From Tabrizicola sp. (lineage in GTDB: Bacteria > Pseudomonadota > Alphaproteobacteria > Rhodobacterales > Rhodobacteraceae), in NCBI RefSeq assembly GCF_030694085.1, contig NZ_JAUXZE010000046.1, positions 107,899 to 171,898 of the forward strand: a stretch of 64,000 nucleotides of DNA. Reading direction: 5' to 3'. Below are positions 7,964 through 17,419 of the stretch, piece by piece; position 1 is the first letter of the stretch, and each line of letters opens with the position of its first letter. The position numbers were made by a program, and so were the translations under genes. The notes beneath the pieces are model-generated. The model worked only from the letters and a program-made list of their open reading frames with translations, was not told the origin of the DNA and did no database searches.

Positions 7964-8314
7964 TTAGCCCTCGCGCACGTGGCGCTGGAAGGCCCGCTTC
8001 AATAGGTCCAGTTCGGCCCGCAGAAGGCTTAGTTCCGCGCGGATATCCCCGTCCAGCGGCTGACCGGCGACCAGCGTCACCGCCGTCACTGTCTGCCCGC
8101 CTGACTGAACCAGGATCGTCTGCAGGCCCTCGTTCAGGACCCAGGCCGGGATCGGCACCCGCAGGGCAAAGCGTCCGGGCTGACCTGGCACGGGCTGGAC
8201 CTGCACCCCCTCCACCACCCGTCCGCCATGCAGCGCCTCGATGACCGGAGGATCGGTCGCTGTCACCATCGCTTCCCAGACGCCGCCCGCTATCCTGCCC
8301 TCGTCAACCTTCAT
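7964..8314 (-). CDS. hypothetical protein, conserved small cytoplasmic protein
   Basis: A 116-residue protein of unrecognised family. It begins with an acidic N-terminus, has a beta-rich central part (RFALRVPIPAWVLNEG) and ends in a predicted amphipathic helix or short coiled coil (about residues 88-112: ELSLLRAELDLLKRAFQ). No signal peptide or membrane segment is visible. It is the last gene of a minus-strand run ilvD-DUF6478-like-this gene, separated from its upstream neighbour by only 9 bp, so it is probably co-transcribed. Confidence 0.7.
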   Translation of the reverse strand: MKVDEGRIAGGVWEAMVTATDPPVIEALHGGRVVEGVQVQPVPGQPGRFALRVPIPAWVLNEGLQTILVQSGGQTVTAVTLVAGQPLDGDIRAELSLLRAELDLLKRAFQRHVREG

Positions 8315-8323
8315 CCTTCACCT

Positions 8324-9097
8324 TTACAATTCGGCCCTGGGCCTGCGGCTGACCACCAGATCGCGGATCACGATGCGGGTCATGGCCGCCTCGTTCAGGA
8401 TCAGGTCCAGCCAGGCCCTCTCGATCCTTCTGTCGTTCAGGTCGGCATAGGCCAGGTCGAACTCTGCCACCTTGTCGCGGCCCGCCTCCGGCAGGGCGCT
8501 GACCGGCTGCGCGACGTTCGGCCCGTGCTTGATGTTCAGCCGGGTAAAGGCCTTCACCGGGACGTCACTGTCGATCACCATCTCGGCGCGCACCAGATGG
8601 CGCGCCTTAAGTCCCTCGACCGCTGCGACTGGCAGGTTCAGCGCCAGCGACAGGAAACTGCCCTTGAAGCCGAAGACGTCGATGGCCAGCCCGTAGGGCG
8701 CACGGTCCTCGGTCCTGTCGTTGCGGACCTGTCGCACCACGACCTCGCCCAGCGGGCAATCATGATACAGCGCCACGCCCTCGCCCAGCGGCGTCCTGTC
8801 GCCGGACGCGACGGCTCCGGGATCTGCAAGCGCCCCGCGCCAGAGGTCGGGCCGCCAGGACCAGTCGGTGCCCAGCGGCATCTGCGGCAGGCCGGCGGTC
8901 AACGCCGGCACCGCCAGCCGCATGTCGGCCACTTGCAACACCCGGTCCAGCTGCCGCCGCATCCCCCGCGCTTCGGCCCGCACGGCGCGCAGCTCGAAGC
9001 TTTCCAACTCTGGCGCCGCCTCGGCCAGCCGTTTCCACCGCCCTTCGGTCCGGCGCTGGTGCCAGCCCTCCAGAAACTGCGCGATGCGACCGGCCAT
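8324..9097 (-). CDS. hypothetical protein, DUF6478-like
   Basis: A 257-residue protein resembling the DUF6478 family of Rhodobacteraceae; I make this match from memory. It has a basic helical N-terminus (residues 1-60, many Arg), a DWSWRPDLW motif near residue 80, and a C-terminal beta-rich domain with conserved-looking Asp/Arg pairs. No signal peptide is present. It lies 6 bp after ilvD in the same direction, implying one transcript, but no biochemical link to branched-chain amino acid synthesis can be drawn from the sequence. Confidence 0.72.
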   Translation of the reverse strand: MAGRIAQFLEGWHQRRTEGRWKRLAEAAPELESFELRAVRAEARGMRRQLDRVLQVADMRLAVPALTAGLPQMPLGTDWSWRPDLWRGALADPGAVASGDRTPLGEGVALYHDCPLGEVVVRQVRNDRTEDRAPYGLAIDVFGFKGSFLSLALNLPVAAVEGLKARHLVRAEMVIDSDVPVKAFTRLNIKHGPNVAQPVSALPEAGRDKVAEFDLAYADLNDRRIERAWLDLILNEAAMTRIVIRDLVVSRRPRAEL

Positions 9098-9103
9098 CGG
9101 CCC

Positions 9104-10840
9104 TTACTGGTCCATGTAGACGTGGCTTTCGCCCTTGCCGCCCGGATGCGTCACCGCCCCCCAGCGCGCCCCACCGCACAGCTTTGCAAACTTGTGGACC
9201 GCGCCCGAGGTGTAGGCCGTCTTGCGCGGCCCTTTCCATTCGGCCTTGCGTTTTGCCATCTCCTCATCCGAGACGTTGACGGACAACTCGCCCGTCAGCG
9301 CGTTCAGCGTGATGATGTCGCCGGTCTTCAGCAGGGCAATCGGCCCGCCATGTGCCGCTTCCGGCCCGACGTGACCCACGCAGAAGCCGCGCGTCGCGCC
9401 ACTGAACCGGCCGTCGGTGATCAGCGCGACCTTCTTGCCCATGCCCTGACCGGACAAGGCCGCGGTGGTCGACAGCATCTCGCGCATCCCCGGCCCGCCC
9501 GCGGGGCCTTCGTTGCGGATGACGATGACCTCGCCTTCCTTGTATTCCCGTGCCTTCACGGCGGCAAAGGCATCTTCCTCACATTCGAACACCCGGGCCG
9601 GGCCGCTGAAGACCTGCTCGGCCTCGCTCATGCCGGCGACCTTCACGATGGCCCCATCGGGTGCCACATTGCCCTTCAGGCTGACCACGCCGCCCGTCCT
9701 GGTGATCGGCGAGCCAATGTCATAGATCACCCGGCCATCCGCTTCGCCTCGGATTTCGTCCAGGCTTTCGCCCAGCGTCTTGCCGGACGCGGTCATGCAA
9801 TCCAGGTGCAGCAGGCCCGCTTTCGCCAGTTCCTTCATCACCACGGCCACGCCGCCCACCTCGTGCAGGTCCTTGGCGACATATTTCCCGCCCGGCCGCA
9901 GGTCGACGAAGTACGGAGTGTCCTTCATGCAGGCCGCCACGTCGAAGAGATCGAAGTCGATCCCCGCTTCGTGCGCCATTGCCGGCAGGTGCAGCGCCGC
10001 GTTGGTCGACCCGCCCGTGCAGCCCACAACACGCGCGGCATTTTCCAGCGACTTGCGCGTCACGATGTCCCGCGCGCGGATGTTCTTCTCGATCAGGTTC
10101 ATCACCGCGACGCCCGAAGCCTCGCCATACTGGTCGCGGCTTTCATAGGGCGCCGGGGCGCTGGACGAGTTCAACAGCGCCAACCCGATGGCTTCTGACA
10201 CGCAGGCCATCGTGTTCGCCGTGTACTGGGCACCGCAGGCACCGCTCGAGGGGCAGGCCACCCGCTCCATGATCTCCAGTTCCGCGTCCGACAGGTTTCC
10301 GGCCTGGTGCTTGCCCACGGCCTCGAACATGTCCTGCACGGTGATGTCCTGGCCCTTGTAGCGGCCCGGCAGGATCGACCCGCCATAGATGAAGACCGAC
10401 GGCACGTTCAGCCGGATCATCGCCATCATCATCCCCGGCAGCGACTTGTCGCAGCCCGCAAGGCCCACCAGCGCGTCATAGCAATGACCGCGCATCGTCA
10501 GTTCCACGGTATCCGCAATCGCGTCGCGCGACGCCAGCGAGGAGCGCATCCCCTCGTGCCCCATCGCGATGCCGTCCGTCACGGTGATCGTGGTGAACTC
10601 GCGCGGGGTGCCGCCGCCCTTCTTGACGCCGTGCTTCACGATCTGGGCCTGACGGTTCAGCGCGATGTTGCAGGGGGCCGCTTCGTTCCAGCAGGTCGCG
10701 ACACCCACCCAGGGCTGGTGGATTTCTTCCTCGGTGATCCCCATCGCGTAGAAATAGCTGCGATGCGGAGCGCGCGCCGGACCTTCGGTCACGTGGCGGC
10801 TGGGAAGCTTCGACTTGTCGAAACGCTGGTTGGTGGACAT
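9104..10840 (-). CDS. ilvD: dihydroxy-acid dehydratase
   Basis: A 578-residue IlvD/Edd-family enzyme that dehydrates 2,3-dihydroxy acids to 2-keto acids in valine, isoleucine and pantothenate synthesis. The iron-sulfur Cys residues are in the [17 protein letters not shown] and GCTGGSTN motifs, and the family signature [14 protein letters not shown] is near residue 475. The ATG at 10840 follows AGGAG with good spacing and removes an 11-residue in-frame extension. Length fits the family. Confidence 0.97.
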   Translation of the reverse strand: MSTNQRFDKSKLPSRHVTEGPARAPHRSYFYAMGITEEEIHQPWVGVATCWNEAAPCNIALNRQAQIVKHGVKKGGGTPREFTTITVTDGIAMGHEGMRSSLASRDAIADTVELTMRGHCYDALVGLAGCDKSLPGMMMAMIRLNVPSVFIYGGSILPGRYKGQDITVQDMFEAVGKHQAGNLSDAELEIMERVACPSSGACGAQYTANTMACVSEAIGLALLNSSSAPAPYESRDQYGEASGVAVMNLIEKNIRARDIVTRKSLENAARVVGCTGGSTNAALHLPAMAHEAGIDFDLFDVAACMKDTPYFVDLRPGGKYVAKDLHEVGGVAVVMKELAKAGLLHLDCMTASGKTLGESLDEIRGEADGRVIYDIGSPITRTGGVVSLKGNVAPDGAIVKVAGMSEAEQVFSGPARVFECEEDAFAAVKAREYKEGEVIVIRNEGPAGGPGMREMLSTTAALSGQGMGKKVALITDGRFSGATRGFCVGHVGPEAAHGGPIALLKTGDIITLNALTGELSVNVSDEEMAKRKAEWKGPRKTAYTSGAVHKFAKLCGGARWGAVTHPGGKGESHVYMDQ

Positions 10841-10917
10841 GACGGCTCCTTGCGGGAAATGGCTTGGCCGCAAGGGATAAAGGCGCGCCCGTTTGGGGGC
10901 AAGCCGAATTGGCGGCG

Positions 10918-11931
10918 TCAGGTGCCGTTGATCGCCACGGTCGCGCTTTGCATAAGCCCGTCAAGCTGCAGCCGAAGGCTGTCCACGAACCCGACATAGC
11001 TTTTCAACACGCCGGTCAGTGCCGGAACAGCCTCGGCTATCGCATCCGCGCTGCCATAGACGGCCGAGCCCAGGATCGCGACTGAAAGAACCATCAGGAA
11101 CCCGCTGCGAAAGCTGCTGCGGCCCTCTGCCGCTGCCTGCGTGGTGCCGTCCGCGGCGTCTTCTGTTACCGTCTCGGCCGGGCGCAGCGTCGAGTTGATC
11201 TCCTCGACATCGGGCAGCCGCGCGCGACGGGCCGCCAGAGTCGTGTCCTCGTAGACCGGCTGGTGCGGCAGGCTGATCTGGGGCACGGCCTGCTCGATCC
11301 CCAGTTCGGTCTGGGTCTCAAGCGGCTTCGCTGCCTCGGCCTTGCGGGCCTTGGCCTCACGCTCGGCCTCCTCGCGCAGGATGGCCAGGACAGAGTCGTC
11401 AACCGCATAGGCGGCAGCGACCGCACCGGCGGCAGGCGCCGGAGGCACGTCGTCAACTTCGGGCGCAGGATTCGGAATGGTCTCGGCACCCTCTGGCGCG
11501 GCCCCGGTGTCAGTCGTGACCGCCTCAACTGCAACCGGGGGTTCAGGATCGGCGGGCGTCGGCTCTGGCTCGTCGGCCGGAACCGTCGCTTGGACAACAG
11601 GCGCGGCTGCGGCCATGCCCGGCGTCTCGTCCTGCTGCACTGCCACGTCGACAGGGGTCACATCATCGGGCACCGAGGCGACCACTTCAGGCTCCGGCTC
11701 CGGCGGAGGTGCTGCCGCCTCGACGGGCACTTCTGCGGCTGCGGCTGGCGCAGGGGTGACCGAAACTGGCGCAGACGCTGCTGCCACAGGGGTCTCCGAC
11801 GTCGCCGCCCGCGACCGCATCTGGTACCACGAATGTCCGCAGTTGGCGCATTGCACGTCGCGTCCGGTCTCCGGGATCGCGTCTTCCGGGACCTCGTACT
11901 TCGCCTCACAGTTCGGACAAACCAACCGCAT
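10918..11931 (-). CDS. zinc-ribbon domain protein with C-terminal membrane anchor (MJ0042-type)
   Basis: A 337-residue protein. The N-terminal [19 protein letters not shown] and CANCGHSW (residues 1-36) form a CxxC/CxxC zinc ribbon of the MJ0042 type, common in alphaproteobacteria. A long low-complexity Ala/Pro/Glu region (about 45-180) follows, then a charged segment and one hydrophobic helix near residue 275 ([16 protein letters not shown]). It is therefore probably cytoplasm-facing with a tail anchor. It is divergent from ftsEX. The ATG at 11931 is chosen for spacing to GAGGG; an ATG at 11934 also exists. The function is unknown. Confidence 0.82.
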   Translation of the reverse strand: MRLVCPNCEAKYEVPEDAIPETGRDVQCANCGHSWYQMRSRAATSETPVAAASAPVSVTPAPAAAAEVPVEAAAPPPEPEPEVVASVPDDVTPVDVAVQQDETPGMAAAAPVVQATVPADEPEPTPADPEPPVAVEAVTTDTGAAPEGAETIPNPAPEVDDVPPAPAAGAVAAAYAVDDSVLAILREEAEREAKARKAEAAKPLETQTELGIEQAVPQISLPHQPVYEDTTLAARRARLPDVEEINSTLRPAETVTEDAADGTTQAAAEGRSSFRSGFLMVLSVAILGSAVYGSADAIAEAVPALTGVLKSYVGFVDSLRLQLDGLMQSATVAINGT

Positions 11932-12108
11932 CATCGTCCCTCAAGCCTGTTTTTCCCGGCTGCCGCACTTGTTGTAATCGCTAATTCCTGTCGTTCCAAG
12001 GGTTTGTCGCTTACCCTTGTGCAATCGTTTCCCCCTGTGCGATGGAAAGCGCAGTGGCAGCGGCCCGGATGCCGCTTTTCCAGACGCAGCGGGCAGCAGG
12101 GGACAACC

Positions 12109-12780
12109 GTGATCAGCTTCGAGAACGTGGCCTACAGCTATGGCGGGGGCGAGCTTCTGTCGGATGTCTCGCTCAAGCTTGCACCGGGGTCCTTCCACTT
12201 CCTCACCGGCCCATCAGGCGCGGGCAAGTCGACCTTCCTGAAACTCGCCTATGCCGAGCTGAAACCCACTGCGGGCCGCGTCACCCTGTTTGACAACGAT
12301 GTGACCAAGCTCTCGCGCGATGACGTCGCCCGCACCCGCCGCCGCATCGGAATTGTCCACCAGGACTGCAAGTTCCTCGACCACATGACGCTGGCCGCCA
12401 ACATGGCGCTCCCCTTCACCGTATCGGACCGCGAAAGCGACCCGCGCGACCTTGACGACCTCCTCTCCTGGGTCGGCCTCAAACACCTGGCCGATGCGCT
12501 TCCCCCCCAACTCTCTGGCGGCGAACGCCAGCGCGCCGCCCTGGCCCGCGCCGTCATCGTCGACCCCGACGTGATCCTGGCGGACGAGCCGACCGGCAAC
12601 GTCGACTGGGAGATGTCCTTGCGCATCCTCACCCTGCTGGTGGAACTCAACAAGATGGGCAAGACCATCCTCGTCGCCACCCACGACCTGAACCTCATTC
12701 GCCAGGCCAAGGCGCAGATCCAGGCCCGCGTCCTGCGCATCGCCAAGCATCGGGTGCAGCTTGCGGGGGCCGACCTGTGA
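12109..12780 (+). CDS. ftsE: cell division ATP-binding protein FtsE
   Basis: A 223-residue ABC ATPase with Walker A GPSGAGKST, the Q-loop IVHQDCKFLDHMT typical of FtsE, signature LSGGERQRAALARA, Walker B VILADEPTGNVD and the switch His in VATHD. With FtsX it controls peptidoglycan hydrolases at the division septum. The start is the GTG at 12109, preceded by AGGGG at six bases. It ends with a GTGA overlap into ftsX, so the two are translationally coupled. Confidence 0.95.
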   Translation: MISFENVAYSYGGGELLSDVSLKLAPGSFHFLTGPSGAGKSTFLKLAYAELKPTAGRVTLFDNDVTKLSRDDVARTRRRIGIVHQDCKFLDHMTLAANMALPFTVSDRESDPRDLDDLLSWVGLKHLADALPPQLSGGERQRAALARAVIVDPDVILADEPTGNVDWEMSLRILTLLVELNKMGKTILVATHDLNLIRQAKAQIQARVLRIAKHRVQLAGADL

Positions 12781-13673
12781 AGTTCCCGACCGCCAAGCCC
12801 GCCTCGCCCGCCACCCGCGCGCTGGAAGTCGTCCCCCCTTCCGGCCCGACCGCCTGGCTGACGACCTTCACCGCCGGCGCGATGACCTTCCTCTGCGTCT
12901 TCGCCCTTGCCCTCTCGCTTGCCTCCGGCCGGCTCGCGACCCGCTGGTCCGAGGCGCTGGCCAAGACCGCCACCATCCGCCTCTCGGCGCCCGAGGAACA
13001 GGTCCAGATCCAGACCGACGCGATCCTTGCCACCCTTGCCACCACCCCCGGCATCGCCAGCTACCGCCTGATCGACGACGACGAGACGCGCACCCTTCTG
13101 GAACCCTGGTTCGGCCCCGGCCTGCCCGTCGAGGCCCTGCCGATCCCCCGCCTGATCGAGGTCGTGGAAGCCGACCCGCCCTATGATTCCCTTGGCCTGA
13201 AACAGCGCCTGACCGCCGAGGCGCCCGGCGCGATCCTCGATGACCACACCCGCTGGCGTCGCCCGCTCGCCGAGGCCGCAAGCCGCATCCGCCTTCTTGG
13301 CGTTCTCTCCATTGCGCTGATCGGTGCGACGATGGCCGCGATGATCACGCTTGCGGCCCGCGCCGCCCTTGCCACCAACGCGCAAGAGATCCGCGTCCTC
13401 CGTCTGATCGGCGCACGCGACAGCTACATCGCCCGCGCCTTCGTGCGCCGCTTTACCCTGCGCACGCTGGGCGGGGCGGCCATCGGGGCCGCTGCCGGGC
13501 TTCTTGGTGTCGCAGCCCTGCCCGCCGCCGATGCCGCCGGGGGCTTCCTGACCGGCCTCGGCTTCACCGGCTGGGGCTGGCTCTGGCCCTTGGCGCTCCC
13601 GACGCTTGCGGCTATCGTGGCCTTCCTCGCCACCCGCCGCGCAGCCTTCCAGAAACTGCGAGAGCTGACATGA
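12777..13673 (+). CDS. ftsX: cell division protein FtsX
   Basis: A 298-residue ABC permease partner of FtsE. A short cytoplasmic N-terminus is followed by a membrane segment near residues 25-45, a periplasmic domain (about 50-165) that should contact murein-hydrolase activators, and three further membrane segments (about 172-195, 225-250 and 265-285). The start is a GTG inside the ftsE stop (GTGA). The order ftsE-ftsX-plsC is a frequent alphaproteobacterial arrangement. Confidence 0.93.
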   Translation: MKFPTAKPASPATRALEVVPPSGPTAWLTTFTAGAMTFLCVFALALSLASGRLATRWSEALAKTATIRLSAPEEQVQIQTDAILATLATTPGIASYRLIDDDETRTLLEPWFGPGLPVEALPIPRLIEVVEADPPYDSLGLKQRLTAEAPGAILDDHTRWRRPLAEAASRIRLLGVLSIALIGATMAAMITLAARAALATNAQEIRVLRLIGARDSYIARAFVRRFTLRTLGGAAIGAAAGLLGVAALPAADAAGGFLTGLGFTGWGWLWPLALPTLAAIVAFLATRRAAFQKLRELT

Positions 13674-14395
13674 CCCCGATCCGCTGGCTGCTCTCGCTGG
13701 TCTTCATCATCCAGATGTATCTCGCGATGGCGGTCATCGCTGTCCTTTTTGCCCCCTGGGCGCTGTTCTCCCGCACCGGGGCACGCGCGGCCTGCAAGAC
13801 CTACTGCCGCTGGGTGATCTTCACCCTCCGCCTCCTCTGCGGCACCCGCTGCGAGGTCCGGGGCACGCCCCCCACGGGCGAAGCCGTGATCGCCGCCAAG
13901 CATCAAAGCTTTCTCGACATCATCCTGATCTTCAACGCCGTGCCCGCCGGCAAGTTCATCATGAAGCGCGAGCTGATCTACACCCCGTTCCTCGGCCAAT
14001 ACGCGCTGAAGATCGGCTGCGTCCCGGTGAACCGGGGCAAGCGCGGCGCCGCCATCCAGAAGATGAAGGCCGACGTCGCCGCCGGAGCCGCCGAGCCGGG
14101 CCAGCTGATCATCTACCCGCAAGGCACCCGTGTCGCGCCTGGCGACCAGAAGCCCTACAAGGTCGGCACCGGCCTTCTTTACGAACAGCTTGGGCAACCC
14201 TGTATCCCGGTCGCCACCAATGTGGGCGTCTTCTGGCCGAAGCGCGGCATCCTGCGCAAACCAGGCCTTGCCGTGGTGGAATTCCTCGACCCCATCGACC
14301 CCGGCCTGAAAGTCCAGGACTTCATGGCCCGCCTGGAAGCCGAGGTTGAAACCCACTCCAACCGACTGATGGCGGAAGCCGGGTTCCGCGCCTGA
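13670..14395 (+). CDS. plsC: 1-acyl-sn-glycerol-3-phosphate acyltransferase
   Basis: A 241-residue PlsC/LPLAT enzyme that converts lysophosphatidic acid to phosphatidic acid at the inner membrane. The HX4D catalytic motif is in KHQSFLD (about residue 75), with glycerol-phosphate binding by YPQGTR near residue 148. One N-terminal membrane helix (LVFIIQMYLAMAVIAVLF) anchors it. It overlaps ftsX by ATGA and the next gene by TGATG, consistent with one operon joining cell division and phospholipid synthesis. Confidence 0.94.
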   Translation: MTPIRWLLSLVFIIQMYLAMAVIAVLFAPWALFSRTGARAACKTYCRWVIFTLRLLCGTRCEVRGTPPTGEAVIAAKHQSFLDIILIFNAVPAGKFIMKRELIYTPFLGQYALKIGCVPVNRGKRGAAIQKMKADVAAGAAEPGQLIIYPQGTRVAPGDQKPYKVGTGLLYEQLGQPCIPVATNVGVFWPKRGILRKPGLAVVEFLDPIDPGLKVQDFMARLEAEVETHSNRLMAEAGFRA

Positions 14396-14724
14396 TGGGC
14401 ACCAGGGCCGAAACCATGAAGCATATTCTCGACGCCCTCGCGCCCCTGGCCCTCAGCGCCCGCAAGATGTTCGGCGAATATGCCCTCTACCTCGACGGCA
14501 AGGTCGTGGCGCTGGTCTGCAACGATCAGCTTTTCCTCAAGCCCACTCCGGGCGCGCAGGCCGCCCTCCCAGGCTCCGCGCAGGGTGCACCCTACCCCGG
14601 CGCTAAGTCGCATCTTCTCGTCACCGATACGCTCGACGACCCGGAATCCGTCGTCAGCGCCCTGAAGGCCATCGCCGCCGCGCTGCCCGCCCCGAAGCCG
14701 AAGCCGAAGAAATCCAAAGCCTGA
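14395..14724 (+). CDS. TfoX/Sxy N-terminal domain protein
   Basis: A 109-residue protein matching the TfoX N-terminal domain: the RKMFGEYALYLDGKVVALVC stretch is characteristic. It ends in a Lys/Pro-rich tail. Full-length TfoX/Sxy is a competence regulator, but single-domain versions like this one are widespread and of unknown role, so competence should not be inferred. It is the last gene of the ftsE-ftsX-plsC operon, starting at TGATG. Confidence 0.85.
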   Translation: MGTRAETMKHILDALAPLALSARKMFGEYALYLDGKVVALVCNDQLFLKPTPGAQAALPGSAQGAPYPGAKSHLLVTDTLDDPESVVSALKAIAAALPAPKPKPKKSKA

Positions 14725-14810
14725 CCCAAGACAGCATTCACCTGTTCACAAGTATCCCACGGGGGTCTGGGGGTGTGAAACCCCCAGCCGCCAACCAAAG
14801 GCGCCACGCC

Positions 14811-15416
14811 ATGAACTGGATCACCACCCTCGACGATCTCCACAGCCATTACGGCAAGCCCGGGGAGGCGGCGACCGTCAAGGTCACGCCGCATCTCACG
14901 CCCGCCTACCGCGCCTGGCTCGACCGCTGCCGCTTTTGCATCCTGACCACGGTGGGACCGGAAGGGACCGATGGCTCCCCCCGCGGAGACGAAAACCCGG
15001 TGGTCACCGTCCTCGACCCGCAGACGCTGGCCCTGCCCGACTGGCACGGCAACAACCGCATCGACAGCTTGCGCAACATCGTCCGCGACGGCCGGGCAAG
15101 CCTGACGTACCTGATCCCCAGCGCGACCAATGCGCTGCGCGTCAACGGCACCGCAAGCCTCACCGCCGACGACACTCTCCGGGCCGACTTCGACCGCGAC
15201 GGAAAGCAACCCCGCACCGTCATCGTGATCCGCATCAGCGAGGTCTACTGCCAATGCGCCCGTGCGCTGATCCGCTCGGCCCTCTGGACTTCCGGCGACC
15301 AATCCCGGGGCCTGCCCACGGTGGGCGACATGCTGCGCGAGATCACGGAAGGGCGGGTGGATGGCAAGGCCTACGACGCGGACTGGCCCGGACGTGCCGC
15401 GCAGACCCTGTGGTGA
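14811..15416 (+). CDS. pyridoxamine 5'-phosphate oxidase-like FMN-binding protein (MSMEG_1061 type)
   Basis: A 201-residue split-barrel flavin-binding protein. The ILTTVGPEG-DGSPRGD segment (about residues 43-60) and the LPDWHGNNRIDSLRNI segment match the PPOX-type FMN/F420 fold, and the later CQCARALIRSALW motif fits the MSMEG_1061-like subfamily. It probably binds FMN, but its substrate is unknown. The ATG at 14811 is preferred over an upstream in-frame ATG at 14775, which would place a hairpin inside the gene. Confidence 0.85.
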   Translation: MNWITTLDDLHSHYGKPGEAATVKVTPHLTPAYRAWLDRCRFCILTTVGPEGTDGSPRGDENPVVTVLDPQTLALPDWHGNNRIDSLRNIVRDGRASLTYLIPSATNALRVNGTASLTADDTLRADFDRDGKQPRTVIVIRISEVYCQCARALIRSALWTSGDQSRGLPTVGDMLREITEGRVDGKAYDADWPGRAAQTLW

Positions 15417-15418
15417 AA

Positions 15419-15487
15419 GCTCGTCGATGCCGTCGTCACTCCTTGCGGCATCCCTCCCGACGAGAAGACAAAGTCGCACGAGGAGGC
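15419..15487. repeat. dispersed long stem-loop repeat, copy B (degenerate left arm)
   Basis: The right arm GAGAAGACAAAGTCGCACGA closely matches copies A and C, while the left arm (GCTCGTCGATGCCGTCGTCA) has diverged. It begins three bases after the stop of the FMN-protein gene, at a convergent junction. Confidence 0.6.
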
Positions 15488-15509
15488 GTCCGAAAGGGCA
15501 AGGCCAGAA

Positions 15510-15583
15510 GTTAACAAACTCCTGACAGAAAAATGCAAGCTATTGATTTTAAGTAGTTTAATGAAATTGTCCACCGTGGACAA
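15510..15583 (+). repeat. 74-bp composite element with terminal palindrome, copy 1
   Basis: GTTAACAAACTCCTGACAG (15510-15528), a 38-bp AT-rich spacer containing CAAGCTATTGA, and the perfect 17-bp palindrome TTGTCCACCGTGGACAA (15567-15583). A gapless relative in the opposite orientation lies at 44290-44363. It sits between convergent genes, with the palindrome 2 bp from the minus-strand gene's stop. The AT content is strikingly higher than in surrounding DNA. Confidence 0.6.
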
Positions 15584-15585
15584 GA

Positions 15586-16071
15586 TCAACTCAGCGGGCA
15601 GTCTGCGACCGCCAGATCCAGCGCCAACCTTGCCTCCGGCCCGTACCCCAGCCCCGACACATTGATATACAGGGCCCCGGTCTCCGCCCAGATTTCGATC
15701 ACCTTCAGCGTCGTTCCAGCCGGATCGACCGATACCCTCTCGAACAGCGCACAGTCCGTTTCGAACCGCAGGACATAGCCGTTGAACCCGGCCTCATAGA
15801 ACCGCCCGATCCCCTTCGGATAGCTCAGCTCGATCCGGGTCGGTCCGATCTCCACCGTGACCGGCACCACGTCCAGCCCGCCCGTGAACCCCTCCGGCCC
15901 CAACCCGAACTCGGTCCCTTCACCCACCGTCACCGTCCGCCCTCGCGCCACCAGCATCGGGGCCTCGCGGTCGTTCCAGGTCTCGACCGTGAAGGTCACC
16001 AGCCGCCCCTCCAGAGTCCCCGCCGTGACCGGAGCAACCAGCAGGACCGCAAGAAGCAGCCCCCGGATCAT
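15586..16071 (-). CDS. periplasmic/exported protein of unknown function
   Basis: A 161-residue protein starting with a signal peptide ([18 protein letters not shown], cleavage near residue 18). The mature part is predicted beta-rich, with two Cys residues (in FETDCALFERV and the C-terminal VADCPLS) that could form a disulfide. No family was recognised. It is the last gene of a minus-strand run gntR-accA-sugE-this gene and starts with an ATGA overlap to sugE, so it is probably co-translated. Confidence 0.78.
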   Translation of the reverse strand: MIRGLLLAVLLVAPVTAGTLEGRLVTFTVETWNDREAPMLVARGRTVTVGEGTEFGLGPEGFTGGLDVVPVTVEIGPTRIELSYPKGIGRFYEAGFNGYVLRFETDCALFERVSVDPAGTTLKVIEIWAETGALYINVSGLGYGPEARLALDLAVADCPLS

Positions 16072-16382
16072 GCGAACTTCAGCGCCGCGATCCCGGCAAG
16101 GATCAAGAGCACCCCCACCACCCGCATCAGGTTTACCGGTTCGTTGAACAGGAACACCGCCGCGATGGCGGTGCCGACGGCCCCGATCCCGACCCAGACC
16201 GCATAGGCGGTGCCGACCGGCAGCGATTTCATCGCCACCGACAAGAGGTAAAACGACCCCAAGGCCAGCACGATCGTCACCGCAGACGGCACCAGCCTGG
16301 TGAAGCCGTCGGAATACTTCAGGCCCAGCGCCCACCCGGTCTCCATCAGCCCCGCAATCGCGACGATCATCCAGGGGTTCAA
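16068..16382 (-). CDS. sugE: small multidrug resistance (SugE/Gdx-type) transporter
   Basis: A 104-residue, four-helix SMR protein. The essential membrane Glu is in [18 protein letters not shown], and the [16 protein letters not shown] segment of helix 3 is typical of the SugE/Gdx (guanidinium exporter) branch rather than EmrE. The start is uncertain: TTG at 16382 overlaps the accA stop (TTGA) and gives the usual N-terminus before W; ATG at 16370 is the alternative. It exports guanidinium-like cations in proton exchange. Confidence 0.88.
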   Translation of the reverse strand: MNPWMIVAIAGLMETGWALGLKYSDGFTRLVPSAVTIVLALGSFYLLSVAMKSLPVGTAYAVWVGIGAVGTAIAAVFLFNEPVNLMRVVGVLLILAGIAALKFA

Positions 16383-17338
16383 GCGGCCAGCCCCTTCGCA
16401 CCCATGTCGATGAACTTCTGCCGCCGATCCTTGATCAACGCCTCGGGCTTCTTGCCCGACAGATCGCCCAGCATCGCCTCGATCGCCTTGCCAACGGCGT
16501 CCACTGCCTCCTTGGGCGACCGCTGGGCGCCGCCCAGCGGTTCCTTCACGATGCGGTCGATGATTCCCAGCTTCTGCAGATCCTGCGCGGTCAGCCGCAA
16601 CGCCTCGGCCGCCTCGCGCATTTTCTCGGCGTCCTTCCACAGGATCGAGGCGCAGCCTTCCGGCGAGATCACCGAGTAGACCGAGTGTTCCAGCATCGCG
16701 ACCCGGTTCGCCGTCGCGAACGCCACCGCCCCGCCCGACCCACCCTCGCCGATCACCACGGAAATCAGCTGCACCCCGATGGACAGGCACTTCTCCGTCG
16801 ACCGCGCGATGGCCTCGGCCTGACCGCGTTCCTCGGCGCCCTTGCCGGGATAGGCACCAGCCGTGTCGATCAGCGTGATCACCGGAACACGGAACCGGTC
16901 GGCAAGGTCCATCAGCCGGATCGCCTTTCGGTACCCCTCGGGCCGCGCCATGCCGAAATTGCGCTGGATGCGGGACTTGGTGTCGTTGCCCTTCTCATGG
17001 CCGATGATCATCACCGGCTGATCGTTGAACCGCGCCAACCCACCGATCACCGCGTGATCGTCGGCAAAGGCCCGGTCGCCCGCCAGACTGGTGAACTCGG
17101 TGAACAACTGATCAATGTAATCCTGGCAATGCGGCCGGTCCGGGTGACGCGCCACCTGGCACTTCTGCCAGGCGGTCAGATTCTTGTACAGATCGCGCAG
17201 CGCCGCATCGGCTTTACGGTCCAGCGCCTCGGCCTCTTTGGCCATATCCATTCCTGGACTCGTCTTGGCCATCGCGCGAAGCTCTTCCGCCTTGCCTTCG
17301 ATGTCGGCGAGGGGCTTTTCGAAGTCGAGGTACTGCAT
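16379..17338 (-). CDS. accA: acetyl-CoA carboxylase carboxyltransferase subunit alpha
   Basis: A 319-residue AccA. It has the N-terminal coiled helix, [12 protein letters not shown], the biotin-carboxyl-binding GHEKGND, the crotonase-like [17 protein letters not shown] and GEGGSGGA oxyanion motifs, and a C-terminal helical arm. With AccD it transfers CO2 from carboxybiotin to acetyl-CoA, the first committed step of fatty acid synthesis. It lies 81 bp downstream of a co-directional GntR regulator and overlaps sugE. Confidence 0.97.
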   Translation of the reverse strand: MQYLDFEKPLADIEGKAEELRAMAKTSPGMDMAKEAEALDRKADAALRDLYKNLTAWQKCQVARHPDRPHCQDYIDQLFTEFTSLAGDRAFADDHAVIGGLARFNDQPVMIIGHEKGNDTKSRIQRNFGMARPEGYRKAIRLMDLADRFRVPVITLIDTAGAYPGKGAEERGQAEAIARSTEKCLSIGVQLISVVIGEGGSGGAVAFATANRVAMLEHSVYSVISPEGCASILWKDAEKMREAAEALRLTAQDLQKLGIIDRIVKEPLGGAQRSPKEAVDAVGKAIEAMLGDLSGKKPEALIKDRRQKFIDMGAKGLAA

Positions 17339-17419
17339 GGCGCTTCCTTTTCGGGACCGCCTCTATATGCCCGCGGGGAAAGGCTGATGCAACTCGCCAA
17401 GCGGGCAGGCGACGGGAGG

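Noticed and set aside
8228..10198. 656-codon plus-strand frame over the DUF6478-like gene and ilvD
   Set aside because: ilvD on the other strand carries all iron-sulfur and family signatures; the plus frame is His/Gln/Arg-rich noise.
14740..14790. G-run/C-run hairpin before the FMN-binding protein as a riboswitch
   Set aside because: A single simple CTGGGGG/CCCCCAG stem; no FMN or other riboswitch core motifs are visible.
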